NCBI GenBank assembly: GCA_964017065.1
Contig: OZ024783.1
Location: forward strand, 16,688,561-16,752,560
Origin: Haliclona indistincta
Taxonomy: Eukaryota; Porifera; Demospongiae; Haplosclerida; Chalinidae
DNA length: 64,000 nucleotides
Direction: 5' to 3'
The translations under genes were made by a program, and so were the position numbers. Position 1 is the first letter of the stretch; every line of letters starts with the position of its first letter. The notes under the pieces were generated by a model. The model was given only the letters and a program-made list of their open reading frames with translations. It did not search any database and was not told where the DNA came from. Of the stretch, positions 44,828 to 56,185 are shown piece after piece.

Positions 44828-45640
44828 ATGTAAGTGATTTAATTTTGACGGCTGCCCATGTGAATGGGAACCACTGGTGCCTAGCTGTGAGTCATTTAAA
44901 CCAACACATCCTTTGTCGCACCATAATTCAAATTCTGTTTCGTAGGGCATTGACATAGTTCATCAGCAGTTTTTCTATTTTGATCCTCTGAGAAGGCCAG
45001 CATGTACAAGGCATCTTGACATTCTCAAGTTGGTTATTTGCATGTTTTTATTGCTGGCTTTATGTGTTGATTGTACTCTGCAGGAAGATAATTCATTGTC
45101 ACATATTGAAAAATCCACCTGAGGATGTCATGCCTTTGCCAGGGTGGACATTAATAGAGGCTGACCAAGTCCAGGTAAATTAAAGCTATGGGTTTTGTAA
45201 ATGTAGGCATAATTAATTTTTATGGTTTTTTCATAGAATTTTTCTTTCCAAAGCTATGGTGTTGACTGTGGTGTTTTCACTATCATGGTAAATTTGAGAA
45301 CGGTTAGGTAAATAGTAAATGTAAATGTCTCTTTTCTGTTTAGTATGGTCTATTGATGCTGTTCATGATTTTAAAACGGTATGTGAGCAAAATTACACTT
45401 ACATGTGTTAATTTTGTGGTTTCTAGGCTGACATGCTACAAATAAGGTGGTGGCTAGCATTGATTATCTCTGACTGTGCAAACATCTTGTAAGTTTCACA
45501 ATGTGTTTTTGTTTATTGGGATGAGCCTGAGTATGCCTCATCTTGAAAACATCCCATGTGTGTAGAAACTATTTGTCACAATTGCAATATTCGTAGGGCA
45601 ATATTTATTCCCTACATGCCTATTGTGATCAGTAAGATGT

Positions 45641-45696
<56 letters not shown>

Positions 45697-46452
45697 TGCA
45701 TCAATTACTGTCCACATATTACATTTAGATCAAAGCACAAAGTGATTTGGAGGAGGAAAAAGCTGCTAAATCCGAACTGTAGGAAAATGTAAGTATGCGT
45801 AACAAACATTGTCTTGTAAATAATATTTTATGACAGGGCTGTAAATGAAATTGTGTGGCCCACGTATGATGAAGTAAGCGCTGCTATCGATGAGAATAAG
45901 GTTGCTGTTAATACAAATCGTTATGTATAAAACTATATTTTGGTATAGGAATACCTCAACAAGATAATTAGAGGGGACATAGTAAATGAAGACAGAAATT
46001 TGATTCTGAAACGGCACATAACAGGGAGTGATGCCAATGAATTGAAAATCCTGCAGTTGGATGCCCATGGTGCATCTCTTGATCACTTCACTAGTGAAGA
46101 GGTATACAGAGTTTGAATGTGTAATTTCAAGATTTTCTCTTGTCTGATAGTTAGGTGACCTAGTATACAAGTTACAACAAGATATCGCGTGGAAGTTAGT
46201 GAAAAACGAAGAAACGGCTTTTCGACTAAGCAACGACATTTTATTTAGAGAGGTATTATTATCTTACACATTACTGTCTTATGGTTCATTCTCATGCAGT
46301 CGGTGATACATGCTATGACAAAGAAGAATCCTGGATTAAGCAAAGAAGAGATTCAACTTTTCTTCATTCCCCCAAATGATTGTGTGATACTATTACTTCA
46401 TTGCATAATATATAATTTTAAACGAATGGCTTTGTACATCACTCGATCTTAA
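44828..46452 (+). CDS. Ulp1/SENP-like (peptidase C48) protease, at least 11 small exons
   Basis: Exons: 44828-44886, 44946-45028, 45084-45174, 45237-45287, 45344-45382, 45427-45488, 45729-45788, 45837-45873 (or 45900), 45949-46101, 46151-46252 and 46300-46452. All junctions are GT-AG and phase-compatible, and the frame stays open to TAA 46450. The C48 cysteine-protease residues are present: His in GNHWCLA, Asp in FYFDPLRR, and Gln/Cys in FQSYGVDCGVFT. The downstream half is helical and charged (EYLNKIIRGDIVNEDRN). AATAAA overlaps the stop (46451-46456). Ulp1 enzymes cut SUMO or related modifiers; similar domains occur as transposon cargo in plants and animals. The N-terminus is unresolved. 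The gene looks intact from the catalytic His onward. Confidence 0.8.
45642..45693. repeat. (CA)n microsatellite
   Basis: About 25 uninterrupted CA units inside an intron of the Ulp1-like gene. Confidence 0.95.
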
Positions 46453-46581
46453 TAAACGACACTGTGGGTGCATAGTTAAATGTACTGAGAACACGACACA
46501 ACTTGTCCTGGAGTACGAAGACCTCACTTGATGCCATGTAGATAGGCTAGTGGCTGCTGTGGTATGCTTATGCGTATCTAC

Positions 46582-46746
46582 AGAATGAGCAAGTGACTTG
46601 CGCATTCTGTAGACTGCCCATTCTATAGAATGCGCAGCACATTCTATAGAATGGGCGCCATTCTATAGAATGGCGCCCATTCTAGGAATTCCTAGAATGA
46701 GCAGCGCATTCTATAGAATGCGCAAATTCCTAGAATGTGCGGAACA
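46582..46746. repeat. Right TIR built of CATTCTATAGAATG hairpins
   Basis: Reverse complement of 43736-43900 over 165 bp. Its last 10 bases are GTGCGGAACA. It overlaps an ORF that continues the Helentron endonuclease by chance for some 18 codons. Confidence 0.9.
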
Positions 46747-47015
46747 TAGACATGATCTATCAATGTTCCACGATCTGTTGTACCAACTTGCACTAACTGT
46801 GTGTACCCATGAGACAACATTAACCTTTCTACTACTGAACCATTGCTACACAATGAATCATCATTAACATCACCTGCCACAATTGTTGCTAATCCAAATA
46901 CACTCACATACTGTAGCACCCTAGACATCAATTGAACAAAGCGTTGCATAGGCACACTGGGTGACCTGTACACAACTACCACTAGCAACCTCTTGTCAGC
47001 AACATAATTATACAA
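46747..47015 (-). pseudogene. Helentron endonuclease, middle part
   Basis: In the shifted frame it reads RLLVVVVYRSP, IVAGDVND and TLIDHVY, the catalytic core of the EEP fold. It ends where the right TIR of the 3.0-kb Ulp1-carrying element begins (46746). The domain resumes at 43731. Confidence 0.8.
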
Positions 47016-48458
47016 GTAACAATACTTTCAATACCATTAGACACAAAAACCTTAGTACTACTAGGGTGCATTATATTAGGCACACATATCATAGCACCAC
47101 CCTTGTGATCATTTATTGCTCTATCACACCTCAACACAACATCATGATCAGTGCTAACAACAGGTGATGGCTGTCCTGGGGATAACCAGGTCTCACAGAA
47201 ACACAACACATTAGCACTCATTAGGTCAGTATCTGCTTGTATGTCTGGTAGCTTAGCAACAATTGATCTAACATTCAGCAATGCAATAGTAACATGGCTA
47301 GTACATGGTAGGCACTGTAATGGTGGTATAGTCTGTAACAATCTATCACGCAGTCTAGTCATCTCATCATCAACCAGATCACTCTTCCTGATCGCTTTAG
47401 GATTGAAATTAACAATATGTAAGCCAGTCAATGACTTCACTCTACTCAGTGCTACATAAATCTGACCAGCATTGAACCTAGTACCAATCATATTAACAAC
47501 AATAGTATCAAGTGTCAAGCCCTGTACTTTATGAATAGTAGTAGCCCATGATAGTGTCAGAGGAAACTGTAATCGTGTAATCTCAGCACCACGCTTGCCT
47601 CTAGCTAGAAATGAAACTTCTACTTTGTTCACAGGTACAGCACTGGGATACATTGCACTATATTGGCTAGCTAGACTTTTTTTTTGTTGACCAACTTGTT
47701 CACTATCAAACCTCACTAGCACAGTGGTTACATCAGTGTTGTTATTTGTTACAATATGAACAATCTCTCCCCTTGCGCCATTTACTAAACCATCTGACAC
47801 ATCAATATTAGTAGTCAACATCACTCTTGCTCCCACTGCAATTTTCAATACACTATGTAAACCACCAGTTTCAGTTCTTTTGCTAGACAATGATGCTAGA
47901 TTAATATGCTTGATTTGACTAGTCACAGCATCACTAGCTTTCACAGCATACGTCCTGACAGTATTGGGTATTTTCCTCAACATACTCTCATTATGCTCAT
48001 CTACGTCAGCATTCAGCTTGTACACATGCAATGCTTCACTAGGATAGTCAGGGCTATCAGGGGATACCACTCTAGACTCTAGTACAGCAATATCATCATT
48101 GGTACAACTAGCAGTCCTTACTCTACACAACAACTCAGCAAATGCACTATCACCTCTTTGCCGCATAATCTCATTTAGTTCTAAGAGTTCAAACTCATCT
48201 TGCCATATTGAACCAGACTTGTACAACTGAGCATAGCTATCTCTAACAGTACTAAACAACATGGGCTGTGCAACAGGTGGTAACTGATACAGGTCACCCA
48301 CAGCAAGCACACTCACTCCACCAAACATTACATCATTAGGCACTCCTTTAATCTGTTGTAGTCTCTTGTGTACCTCTAGTAACATGTCAGCACCAACCAT
48401 ACTCACTTCATCAATAATCAACAACACTAGCTTGGACAATTTGCTACGCAATGTGTTC
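46982..48458 (-). pseudogene. Helentron helicase C-part and endonuclease start
   Basis: Opens with TLRSKLSKLVLLIIDEVSMV, exactly where the upstream piece stops, so the two are one helicase. Walker B is IIDEVS. GDLYQLPPV, TIHKVQGLTLD and YVALSRVKSLTGLHI are the later PIF1 motifs. After about 47400 an endonuclease/exonuclease/phosphatase domain starts (IALLNVRSIVAKL, FCETWL), typical of Helentrons. The frame stops at 46982, while the endonuclease goes on in another frame from about 47015, showing a further one-base shift. Confidence 0.85.
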
Positions 48459-48460
48459 AC

Positions 48461-49945
48461 CTTCCACTACAAGAAAAGGATGGTTACCCGTGGTTTTCCA
48501 CTGTTCAGTATAACTAGGTTACCCTGGGGAATTCTGCACACGGTATAACTTGTACAGTATAACTACGGTGCAACTACCGAATAACTTACTACGTTAGTTA
48601 TCCTGGGTTATACTGCGCTGCGGTGGACCTGCATAACCATTGGTTAAGACCACATCCTGCTAGAATGAAAGGTGTGGTAGTAACGCTATGATTAAGATGG
48701 CGATCATGGCAAGCGGAAGCGAGTGTGCAGGGCAGGTCAGCGATCATAGCGCTACTACGATCGTGAGCTGTTGTCGATAAGGCTATGATTCCTTCAGCTT
48801 CAGGATTCCTTCAGCATTATCATGAGCTGTACGTTATTTACTGTAGTACAGGCGTAGTTGGACGGTATGTTAGAATCTGGTCATGCACATTCACTCGATC
48901 ACTAGTGGTATTTCAGTTTTATTCTACTCCCTAAGGCCTGTACATGCTTTCATACAGAAAAGTGACTCAAACTTAAGTGCGTGTCCTTCAGTACCTATAC
49001 TCTAGCTATGCCTATCACCAGGATTCTTTATGCTCTGAATCTCTGTTCTATGGTTCATGCCTTGGTTCATCATTCAGTATAGATTTTCCTCCATTAGCAT
49101 GTCATTTTTGTCAACTAACTACCACAATGATATTTAACACTGTTTACACACCTGTAACTACTAGAATTATTGTACTGGATTAACTAGTGTTTTCACTTAT
49201 TCTAGATCAATTCTGACGGCATTGACAACAACAAACTGATTTCAGTGTATTATTGACTGATTCTATGCGATGTTGACTGAAGAGACAAGCTTTGAAACAT
49301 TGTCTACCTAAATCACTACGGACAGACTCAGTCAATGAATGTGTTCCATTGATACATTATGTTGTTGATTTCTCTTCACCTGAGAAGTTGATTTTTAAAT
49401 TGAGGCTATTATAATAGTGTCGGACAACTGTAATAATCAAGCATGCACATCTAGATGCCTTGTGACAGGTGCTAGATTCAACCTTAGCTGCGTAAAATAA
49501 GTTATGATACCATTGGAATCAAGAAGTGAATTACGCGCTAAACATTCCGCGCGAATTGATCCCATTGGTCAGCTGATTGGCGCCAAAACGTACTCGTCCG
49601 CCATCTTGTACGCAACGTGGTGAGGGGGATTTGGCGTATTCTTTCAGCAGAGCTTGCTCAGTTGCTTATAGGCAAGAGAAAAGGTTACTGATGTGTGAAT
49701 CTAGTGTAACTATTGCTGTTTTACAGATGCCGTATCAAATGGAACTGATGCTAAAGCTTTAACGTTGTTACCAAATTCTCTAGTGAGTTCATGATCAGTA
49801 TTTTTAGTAGTATATAAACTAGCAAGGTTTAAATTAGTATAGGTTGTGTGCACTGTGCTTCATAATAATCGCGACTGTTTACATGAGGTGATTAGGAGAT
49901 GCTTCATTCAAGTTTCTGTGTCCAAGTCAAACGATAGTGTTCATG
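48461..49945. other. Left arm of the 8.2-kb insertion
   Basis: Begins with clustered TAACC/GGTTA motifs (48480-48660). The rest is AT-rich, with no ORF above 70 aa that looks coding and no recognised repeat before the gypsy-2 LTR. Confidence 0.45.
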
Positions 49946-49949
49946 GTGT

Positions 49950-50142
49950 TGTAGCGCTAGCCAGAGCGTCGGGAACACGGTGCAACAGTTATGACTCAGA
50001 AAATACTCTCTCATGCAACAGTCAATGCACACATATTTAAAGGTTAGGCTAGGTCATATGATGAGGTGACATGTGTATGAAAATACAACAGTGATTGTTC
50101 TGTGAACATGACTAAGTCAGGTCTAGACTGTCCGGCGTTACA
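49950..50142 (-). repeat. gypsy-2 3' LTR
   Basis: 193 bp, TGTAGCG on the plus strand to GTTACA. It appears identical to 55167-55359. Confidence 0.92.
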
Positions 50143-50155
50143 CTACTCCCCCTCC

Positions 50156-53100
50156 TCACGAAGAGCCTGGACGATAGTAGTCTGGCGGTCGCACTGTGCG
50201 CCGAAGTTGTCCTGACCAGCTGCCTCCACGAGTGCCTGCTTCTTGATCTGGACTGACTGCTTCTGAAGCCGCATCAGCATCTGAAGTGGTTGCTTGGGAA
50301 GTTGGGTTGGTGTCTGGATTGGCTACTTGTGATGTCGGCTCGTCTATTGGTATGGGCACCATCAGATCATCTTCAACAGGCGGGTCTATGGTAGGTGTGC
50401 CAGCAGATGGAGGGTTCGGTTGACTTGGAGATTTCTCAGTAGGGTTTCCTGGACTCGACGTGTAACAGGGCTTCAGTCGATTGAAGTGTACGACCAAGCG
50501 TTGTCTTCGTCTCCTGTCGGTTGGTGGGGTAACCAGCTGTATTCGGTAGACCACGTCGGAGATCACTTTCAGAATTTTGTATGGTCCCTTCCAACCACTA
50601 TGAAATTTCTTAGCCTTTCCAGGAGATACTGCTGGACAGTAGAGCCACACCAAATCACCAGGCTTATATCTTCCTCCTGTGACTTTACGGTCATAGTGAT
50701 CTTTCTGTCGCTTCTGTGCTCCCTGTCCATTATCTCTAGCAGTCTCATACGCTCTGCTGAAGCGGCTCCTCACATTGCTTGTGTATTCAGCTGGAGATTC
50801 ACCAGGCGCTCTCTCGCCACCAAACATAATATCCACCGGAAGGCGTACTTCTCGTCCAAACATCAGATAGTGTGGTGTGAACTTGACACTGTCGTGTATA
50901 CTGGAACGATAAGCTAACATCAGAGGGGCAAGGTGATCATCCCATGTATCCTCTGGGCATTTTTGCATCTGAATGGTCAACAGTTGTCTAAGGGTACGAT
51001 TCAGACGCTCCACTAATCCATCTGACTGAGGATGGTAGGGAGTAGTTCTGGTCTTGTGAATATCCAGTAGATCACAGAGCTCAGAGAACAGCTTGGACTC
51101 GAAGTTCCTTCCCTGATCTGTATGGATTGATTCGGGAGCTCCATAACGGCAGATCCACTCATTCATGAGAGCTTGAGCCACTGTTGATGCTTCTTGATTC
51201 GGAAGACTGACAGCTTCTGCCCAGCGAGTAAAATAATCAGAGATCACCAGGACATATTTGTTTCCACGTCTGGATTTAGGCAATGGTCCAATGATGTCCA
51301 ACGCTACTCTTTCCATTGGTACTCCGACCACACTTGGAACCAGAGGAGCTCTTGCTGAGGTAGAAGGGGACTTGGCTTGAGCACACCTCGCACACTTTCG
51401 ACACCAATCCTCCACGTCCTTCTGCAGACCTGGCCAGTAGAAACGCTCTCGTATCTTTCTCAGGGTCTTCGTGATTCCGAGGTGTCCACCACCAATTCCT
51501 CCATGTAGAGCATGTAGAACATCATCAACCAGGACCTGTGGTACAACAAACTGAAACATTGTAACATTTCCAACATTATCTTCCCAACGCCTATACAGGA
51601 CATTGTCTCTCAACTCCAAGCAGTCCCATTGAGCCCACAGAGAACGGACAATAGAACCTTTACCGCTTACTTGTACCAAAGCAGGTCTCTCACTGGAGGT
51701 CTTCATCCACTCCAAAATGATCTTCAAGTCAGGATCATTAGCTTGCTGGTGTTGAAGATCTTCGTCAGTCCAAACTGGTGCCCAATTGGAGGTATCGATA
51801 GGATCCATGCTCACTGCTGCTGTGGCGTCAGTTTCTTGAGATGGTACAATTCTGGACAAAGCATCAGCATTGGTGTGAAGTTTTCCCGGACGATGAAGTG
51901 TTTGGAAGTCAAACTCTTGTATCTGCTCCAGCCATCGAGCGACTTGTCCCTCTGGTTCTTTGAATTGTTGGAGCCACTGTAGTGCAGCATGATCTGTTCG
52001 AGCGTGGAAGGGTCTCCCTAGCAGATAAGCTCGGAAATAGCGCAGGAAGTAGACAAGGGCTAGAAGCTCTCGCCTAGTAGCACAGTAGTTTCTCTCAGAC
52101 TTAGAAAGTGTCCGGCTACCATATGCAATAACCTTCTCCACGCCGCCCTGCAGTTGAGAGAGTACAGCACCAATAGCAATATTACTAGCATCAGTATCTA
52201 ACACAAACATGCCGTCACGCGTAGGGAATGCCAGCACAGGAGCAGTAGTGAGTTTCTGTTTCAAGGTATCGAAGGCTGTTTGGCAAGGTTCAGTCCAGCT
52301 GAAACGAGATTCCTTCTCTTGAAGACGGTAGAGAGGTGCTGCTATTTCTGCAAACTTGGGAATAAAGCGTCGGTAATATGATGCTAGTCCAAGAAAACTC
52401 CTGAGTTCTTTTGCGTTGGTCGGAGGAGGCCAGTGGGTAATTGCTTGAATCTTGACAGGGTCAGTCTCCACACCATGCTGAGAGATAACATGACCAAGGA
52501 ACGACACAGATTTGCGAAAAAATTGACATTTCCCTGGATGGAGTTTGAGGTGAGCTTCTTGAAGTCTGGACAATACTTGACGTAATCGCTGAAGATGTTC
52601 ATCCCAGTTACGTCCGAAGACAATCACATCGTCCAAGTAGATCAAACAGATCTCCCAGCACATGCCCGACAGTACCAGCTCCATCAATCGTTGAAAGGTG
52701 CTAGGGGCGTTGCATAGACCGAAAGGCATTACGCGGAACTGATACAGTCCATATGGTGTTGTAAAAGCGGTTTTCGGTCTGTCAGATGGTTCAACTTCCA
52801 CTTGCCAATACCCACTTCTGAGATCCAGTGTAGTGAACCATTCGGCACCATGCAAAGAGTCTAGGATGTCGTCAACCCTTGGAAGCGGATAGGAGTCACG
52901 AGTAGTGACTTTGTTGAGCTTCCGATAGTCCACGCAAAACCTCAGAGAACCGTCCTTCTTCTTTACTAGCACAATGGGGGACGCCCATGGAGAAGATGAC
53001 GATTCTATAACACCTTGTCTTCCCATTTCTTCCAGCATCTCAGCGACTTGTTGTCTGCTATGAAAGGGAAGCCGACGAGGGGTTTGACATATGGGAGCTG

Positions 53101-54061
53101 CTTCACCTGTGTTGATTTGATGATAGATTTTATCAGTACGACCAAGGTCACTTTTACCAGAGGAAAAGACAGATGAGAAATCGCTAACCAGTCCATTCAG
53201 GGCTTCTACTTGATGTTCACTCCACTCTCTGGTATCAATTCCAAGTAGCGATGCTGGAGACTGCTGAAGACCAACGTGATGGACATGTGTATCAGGAGTC
53301 GACTCTGTCATAGGTAGCTCCACATACTCGGTGTCCTGATCTGGCGAACCCAAGGGACAAAATTTAGCGAGATTGGTTCCCTTGTAAAGTGTTACTGCTG
53401 AACCAGAGAGATTAGCAATTCTCAGTGGAACCGTTCCTTGATCAGGGTTAGCTAGTACACGCGCCAAGAGGATCTGATGCTTCTCTTCGATTCCCTCCTG
53501 AGCTTCCACCACACCTGTAGTACCTGCAAGAGAGGGATATTCACAACTGATATTAGCTTTACACAGTCTCTCTTCTCCCGGGTGAACAACAAAAGTCTCA
53601 CCAACAGAGACATGGTAGCTGGAGGCAAGTGGTGTCTTTGAACTAAGCAGAGGAGTAGAAGTCTCTCCGACACGCAGCACATGGTTTCCCAAGTCGATGA
53701 CAAATCCATGTGTGGTCAAGAAATCGGCACCGAGTATACACTCCTGGGTAATGTCTCCAGCGATCAGAACTTGATGTGAGAACTCTTTTCCGGCAATCAC
53801 TATGCGGACTTCTGTCTGTCCAAGGATGGATAGAGGTCCTCCGTTTGCTGCTAGTACTGGTCTGTTCACTTTTCGTAGACCACTCTGCGGAGGACACCAT
53901 ACTCGTTCATGAATAATGGTAATCGCCGACCCAGTATCTACAAGTAGAGATATTGGCCTCTTCTGAACCACCCCGTTGACAAAGATGGACTGCTGAAGGG
54001 AGGTACTGGATATGTGAAGGGGGTTGAGGTCAGTTACTTCTGCGACCGGCGGTTGACCCAA
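50156..54061 (-). CDS. pol: gypsy-2 Pol: protease, RT, RNase H, integrase
   Basis: 1301-codon open frame with no ATG at its start, as expected for a frameshift product. Protease DTGS at residues 42-45, RT YLDD near 475, RNase H LDTDAS, integrase H2C2 then D, D, E in ALDIIGP, TDQGRNF and SDGLVERL, a GPY-like module (GWKGPYKILK) and a P/S/T-rich tail. No break was seen, so the copy looks active. Confidence 0.93.
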   Translation of the reverse strand: MGQPPVAEVTDLNPLHISSTSLQQSIFVNGVVQKRPISLLVDTGSAITIIHERVWCPPQSGLRKVNRPVLAANGGPLSILGQTEVRIVIAGKEFSHQVLIAGDITQECILGADFLTTHGFVIDLGNHVLRVGETSTPLLSSKTPLASSYHVSVGETFVVHPGEERLCKANISCEYPSLAGTTGVVEAQEGIEEKHQILLARVLANPDQGTVPLRIANLSGSAVTLYKGTNLAKFCPLGSPDQDTEYVELPMTESTPDTHVHHVGLQQSPASLLGIDTREWSEHQVEALNGLVSDFSSVFSSGKSDLGRTDKIYHQINTGEAAPICQTPRRLPFHSRQQVAEMLEEMGRQGVIESSSSPWASPIVLVKKKDGSLRFCVDYRKLNKVTTRDSYPLPRVDDILDSLHGAEWFTTLDLRSGYWQVEVEPSDRPKTAFTTPYGLYQFRVMPFGLCNAPSTFQRLMELVLSGMCWEICLIYLDDVIVFGRNWDEHLQRLRQVLSRLQEAHLKLHPGKCQFFRKSVSFLGHVISQHGVETDPVKIQAITHWPPPTNAKELRSFLGLASYYRRFIPKFAEIAAPLYRLQEKESRFSWTEPCQTAFDTLKQKLTTAPVLAFPTRDGMFVLDTDASNIAIGAVLSQLQGGVEKVIAYGSRTLSKSERNYCATRRELLALVYFLRYFRAYLLGRPFHARTDHAALQWLQQFKEPEGQVARWLEQIQEFDFQTLHRPGKLHTNADALSRIVPSQETDATAAVSMDPIDTSNWAPVWTDEDLQHQQANDPDLKIILEWMKTSSERPALVQVSGKGSIVRSLWAQWDCLELRDNVLYRRWEDNVGNVTMFQFVVPQVLVDDVLHALHGGIGGGHLGITKTLRKIRERFYWPGLQKDVEDWCRKCARCAQAKSPSTSARAPLVPSVVGVPMERVALDIIGPLPKSRRGNKYVLVISDYFTRWAEAVSLPNQEASTVAQALMNEWICRYGAPESIHTDQGRNFESKLFSELCDLLDIHKTRTTPYHPQSDGLVERLNRTLRQLLTIQMQKCPEDTWDDHLAPLMLAYRSSIHDSVKFTPHYLMFGREVRLPVDIMFGGERAPGESPAEYTSNVRSRFSRAYETARDNGQGAQKRQKDHYDRKVTGGRYKPGDLVWLYCPAVSPGKAKKFHSGWKGPYKILKVISDVVYRIQLVTPPTDRRRRQRLVVHFNRLKPCYTSSPGNPTEKSPSQPNPPSAGTPTIDPPVEDDLMVPIPIDEPTSQVANPDTNPTSQATTSDADAASEAVSPDQEAGTRGGSWSGQLRRTVRPPDYYRPGSS

Positions 54062-54915
54062 TTCGTCGGTCGCTGATCGTTTCCCGCTGGTTGTGGGCTA
54101 GGATGTGGGCAGTCTCGCTGGAAGTGACCTTCTTCACCACAGCGCCAGCAACTTCCTAAAGGTGGTCGGCGTGGTCGACGTGGAGGACGACGTCCGGTAG
54201 GTTGTCGATTGTTGAACTGGGTTAGCAACTGCTGCAACATCACGGTGTTTTGGCGAACCGCCTCAGCTAAATCATCGTCGCCCCTAGCTCTGGCTCCAAC
54301 AGCATTAACATCAGCAGGAGTAGTTAGAGTCGGCTCAGTGAACTGAACTCGCCGGACTTCCACTGCCTTAGCACGCATCTTCTTCCGAGCTAGCTGTGCT
54401 GCTTCCAATCTCTTTGCTGCCTTGCGGGCTTCATCCAGATTCTTTAATTTGTCCGGCTCTTGTTGCATCAGCGCTTCTTGTAGACGGTCATCTCGGAGAC
54501 CAGCAATAAACCTGTCTCCAGCTATCTCCATCCTGAAATTAGCAGTCTGGTCCGGGTAACCACGATTTGCGAGGTGAATTAGAGCATCTGCGAATTCGTC
54601 GAGTGACTCTTTTTCCTCCTGAACTCGTTGACTTAGATGCCACCGTAGCTCCTGCATCGCTGTCCCAGGGCTGAATCTCTCGGTGAGCGCTTTAGTCAAT
54701 TCTTTGTAGTCTGCCGCGTCAACAAGCGCGTCTGAATTCCGTAACAGGTCGAACGCCCGGAACGCACCATCATCTAGCAGAGACAAAACAGCATTACAGA
54801 ACTGGTCGTCCGGTGTCTTGACAGCCTTAGCGAATGCTTCGAACCGACGCAGCCATAACTGGAAGTCCTCCCCGAGGGAATAAGGACGTGGAGCGCGAAG
54901 CTGAGGAGCTGCCAT
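54034..54915 (-). CDS. gag: gypsy-2 Gag
   Basis: 293 aa from a clear ATG. The capsid-type region starts FQLWLRRFEAFAKAV; a basic, proline/arginine-rich stretch and one CCHC knuckle (CWRCGEEGHFQRDC) follow. Pol overlaps the last 28 nt in the -1 frame, so Gag-Pol is probably made by -1 frameshifting, as in gypsy-1. Confidence 0.92.
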   Translation of the reverse strand: MAAPQLRAPRPYSLGEDFQLWLRRFEAFAKAVKTPDDQFCNAVLSLLDDGAFRAFDLLRNSDALVDAADYKELTKALTERFSPGTAMQELRWHLSQRVQEEKESLDEFADALIHLANRGYPDQTANFRMEIAGDRFIAGLRDDRLQEALMQQEPDKLKNLDEARKAAKRLEAAQLARKKMRAKAVEVRRVQFTEPTLTTPADVNAVGARARGDDDLAEAVRQNTVMLQQLLTQFNNRQPTGRRPPRRPRRPPLGSCWRCGEEGHFQRDCPHPSPQPAGNDQRPTNWVNRRSQK

Positions 54916-55166
54916 TATTCGCGGTGACTAAGAGAAAAAAACAGCAGATAGGAAAATACACAGAGAGTACAGCAAAGCTCGCCTTTAAGGGCCCTTCACT
55001 AAGGGCAAGGTCAGGACAGTGAAGAACAGGTGACAACGCCAGCCGCTGGACTCTGTCCCCTCCGCCAACCGAGGGCTTTGGGGCTCCTGGACAGTTGACG
55101 AAGACACCCGTCTGACAACAGAAGTTGCGAGCTGCAGGACTCTTGATATCCCACCGCTGCCACCAG

Positions 55167-55359
55167 TGTAGCGCTAGCCAGAGCGTCGGGAACACGGTGC
55201 AACAGTTATGACTCAGAAAATACTCTCTCATGCAACAGTCAATGCACACATATTTAAAGGTTAGGCTAGGTCATATGATGAGGTGACATGTGTATGAAAA
55301 TACAACAGTGATTGTTCTGTGAACATGACTAAGTCAGGTCTAGACTGTCCGGCGTTACA
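55167..55359 (-). repeat. gypsy-2 5' LTR
   Basis: 193 bp, appears identical to 49950-50142. About 250 bp of leader separates it from the gag ATG at 54915. Confidence 0.92.
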
Positions 55360-55383
55360 GTGTGTATTTCCCAGTGTGCTACT

Positions 55384-56185
55384 ATTTCCCAGTTTGCGTC
55401 TGTATCTCTCTAGACTAGAGGAGTGAGGGTCATGATGACGTCTTGTTTGTCAGGTTCGGTAGATATCGTGTGTGCTTTACTGGGTTTCCATATTATACAG
55501 GAGTGATGGCGTCTGTATCTCTCTATACTAGAGGAGTGAGGGTCATGATGACGTCTTGTTTGTCAGGTTCGGTAGATATCGTGTGTGCTTTACTGGGTTT
55601 CCATATTATACAGGAGTGATGGCGTCTGTATCTCTGTAGACTAGAGGAGTGAGGGTCATGATGACGTCTTGTTTGTCAGGTTCGGTAAATATCGTGTGTG
55701 CTTTACTGGGTTTCCATATTATACAGGAGTGATGGCATCTGTATCTCTGTAGACTAGATGAGTGAGGGTCATGATGACGTCTTGTTTTTCAGGTTCGGTA
55801 GATATTGTGTGTGCTTTACTGGGTTTCCATATTATACAGGAGTGATGGCGTCTGTATCTCTCTAGACTAGAGGAGTGAGGGTCATGATGACGTCTTGTTT
55901 TTCAGGTTCGGTAGATATTGTGTGTGCTTTACTGGGTTTCCATATTATACAGGAGTGATGGCGTCTGTATATAAAGAGGAGTGAGGGTCATGATGACGTC
56001 TTGTTTGTCAGGTTCGGTAGATATCGTGTGTGCTTTACTGGGTTTCCATATTATACAGGAGTGATGGCGTCTGTATATAGAGAGGAGTGAGGGTCATGAT
56101 GACGTCTTGTTTGTCAGGTTCGATAGATATCGTGTGTGCTTTACTGGGTTTCCATATTATACAGGAGTGATGGCGTCTGTGTGCT
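55384..56185. repeat. Tandem repeat, unit about 105-125 bp, seven copies
   Basis: The unit runs from GCGTCTGTATCTCTCTAGAC through GAGGAGTGAGGGTCATGATG to TTATACAGGAGTGATG. Copies start near 55384, 55509, 55622, 55735, 55849, 55964 and 56067. Lengths vary because the stretch after GTCTGTAT is shortened in the last two. It lies in the right arm of the 8.2-kb insertion. Confidence 0.9.

Larger units (their letters stand above)
43736..46746 (+). mobile_element. 3.0-kb TIR element carrying a Ulp1-type protease gene
   Basis: Perfect or near-perfect 165-bp TIRs (43736-43900 and 46582-46746) start TGTTCCGCAC and end GTGCGGAACA. The direct repeat TAGA (43732-43735 and 46747-46750) is a 4-bp target duplication, confirmed by the interrupted Helentron endonuclease frame. 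TG...CA ends with a 4-bp duplication recall Ginger-type elements, but no integrase-like transposase is present, so it is non-autonomous or of another kind. The cargo is the spliced gene at 44828-46452 with its own polyadenylation signal. Confidence 0.88.
49950..55359 (-). mobile_element. Full-length Ty3/gypsy retrotransposon (gypsy-2)
   Basis: The element is 5410 bp on the minus strand. The LTRs (49950-50142 and 55167-55359, 193 bp) read as identical. The target duplication is GTGT on both sides. The primer-binding candidate TGGTGGCAGCGGTGGGA starts one base after the 5' LTR. The polypurine tract GAGGAGGGGGAGTAG lies directly before the 3' LTR. gag and pol are open. It is a different lineage from gypsy-1: the proteins match in layout but differ throughout. 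Confidence 0.95.
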
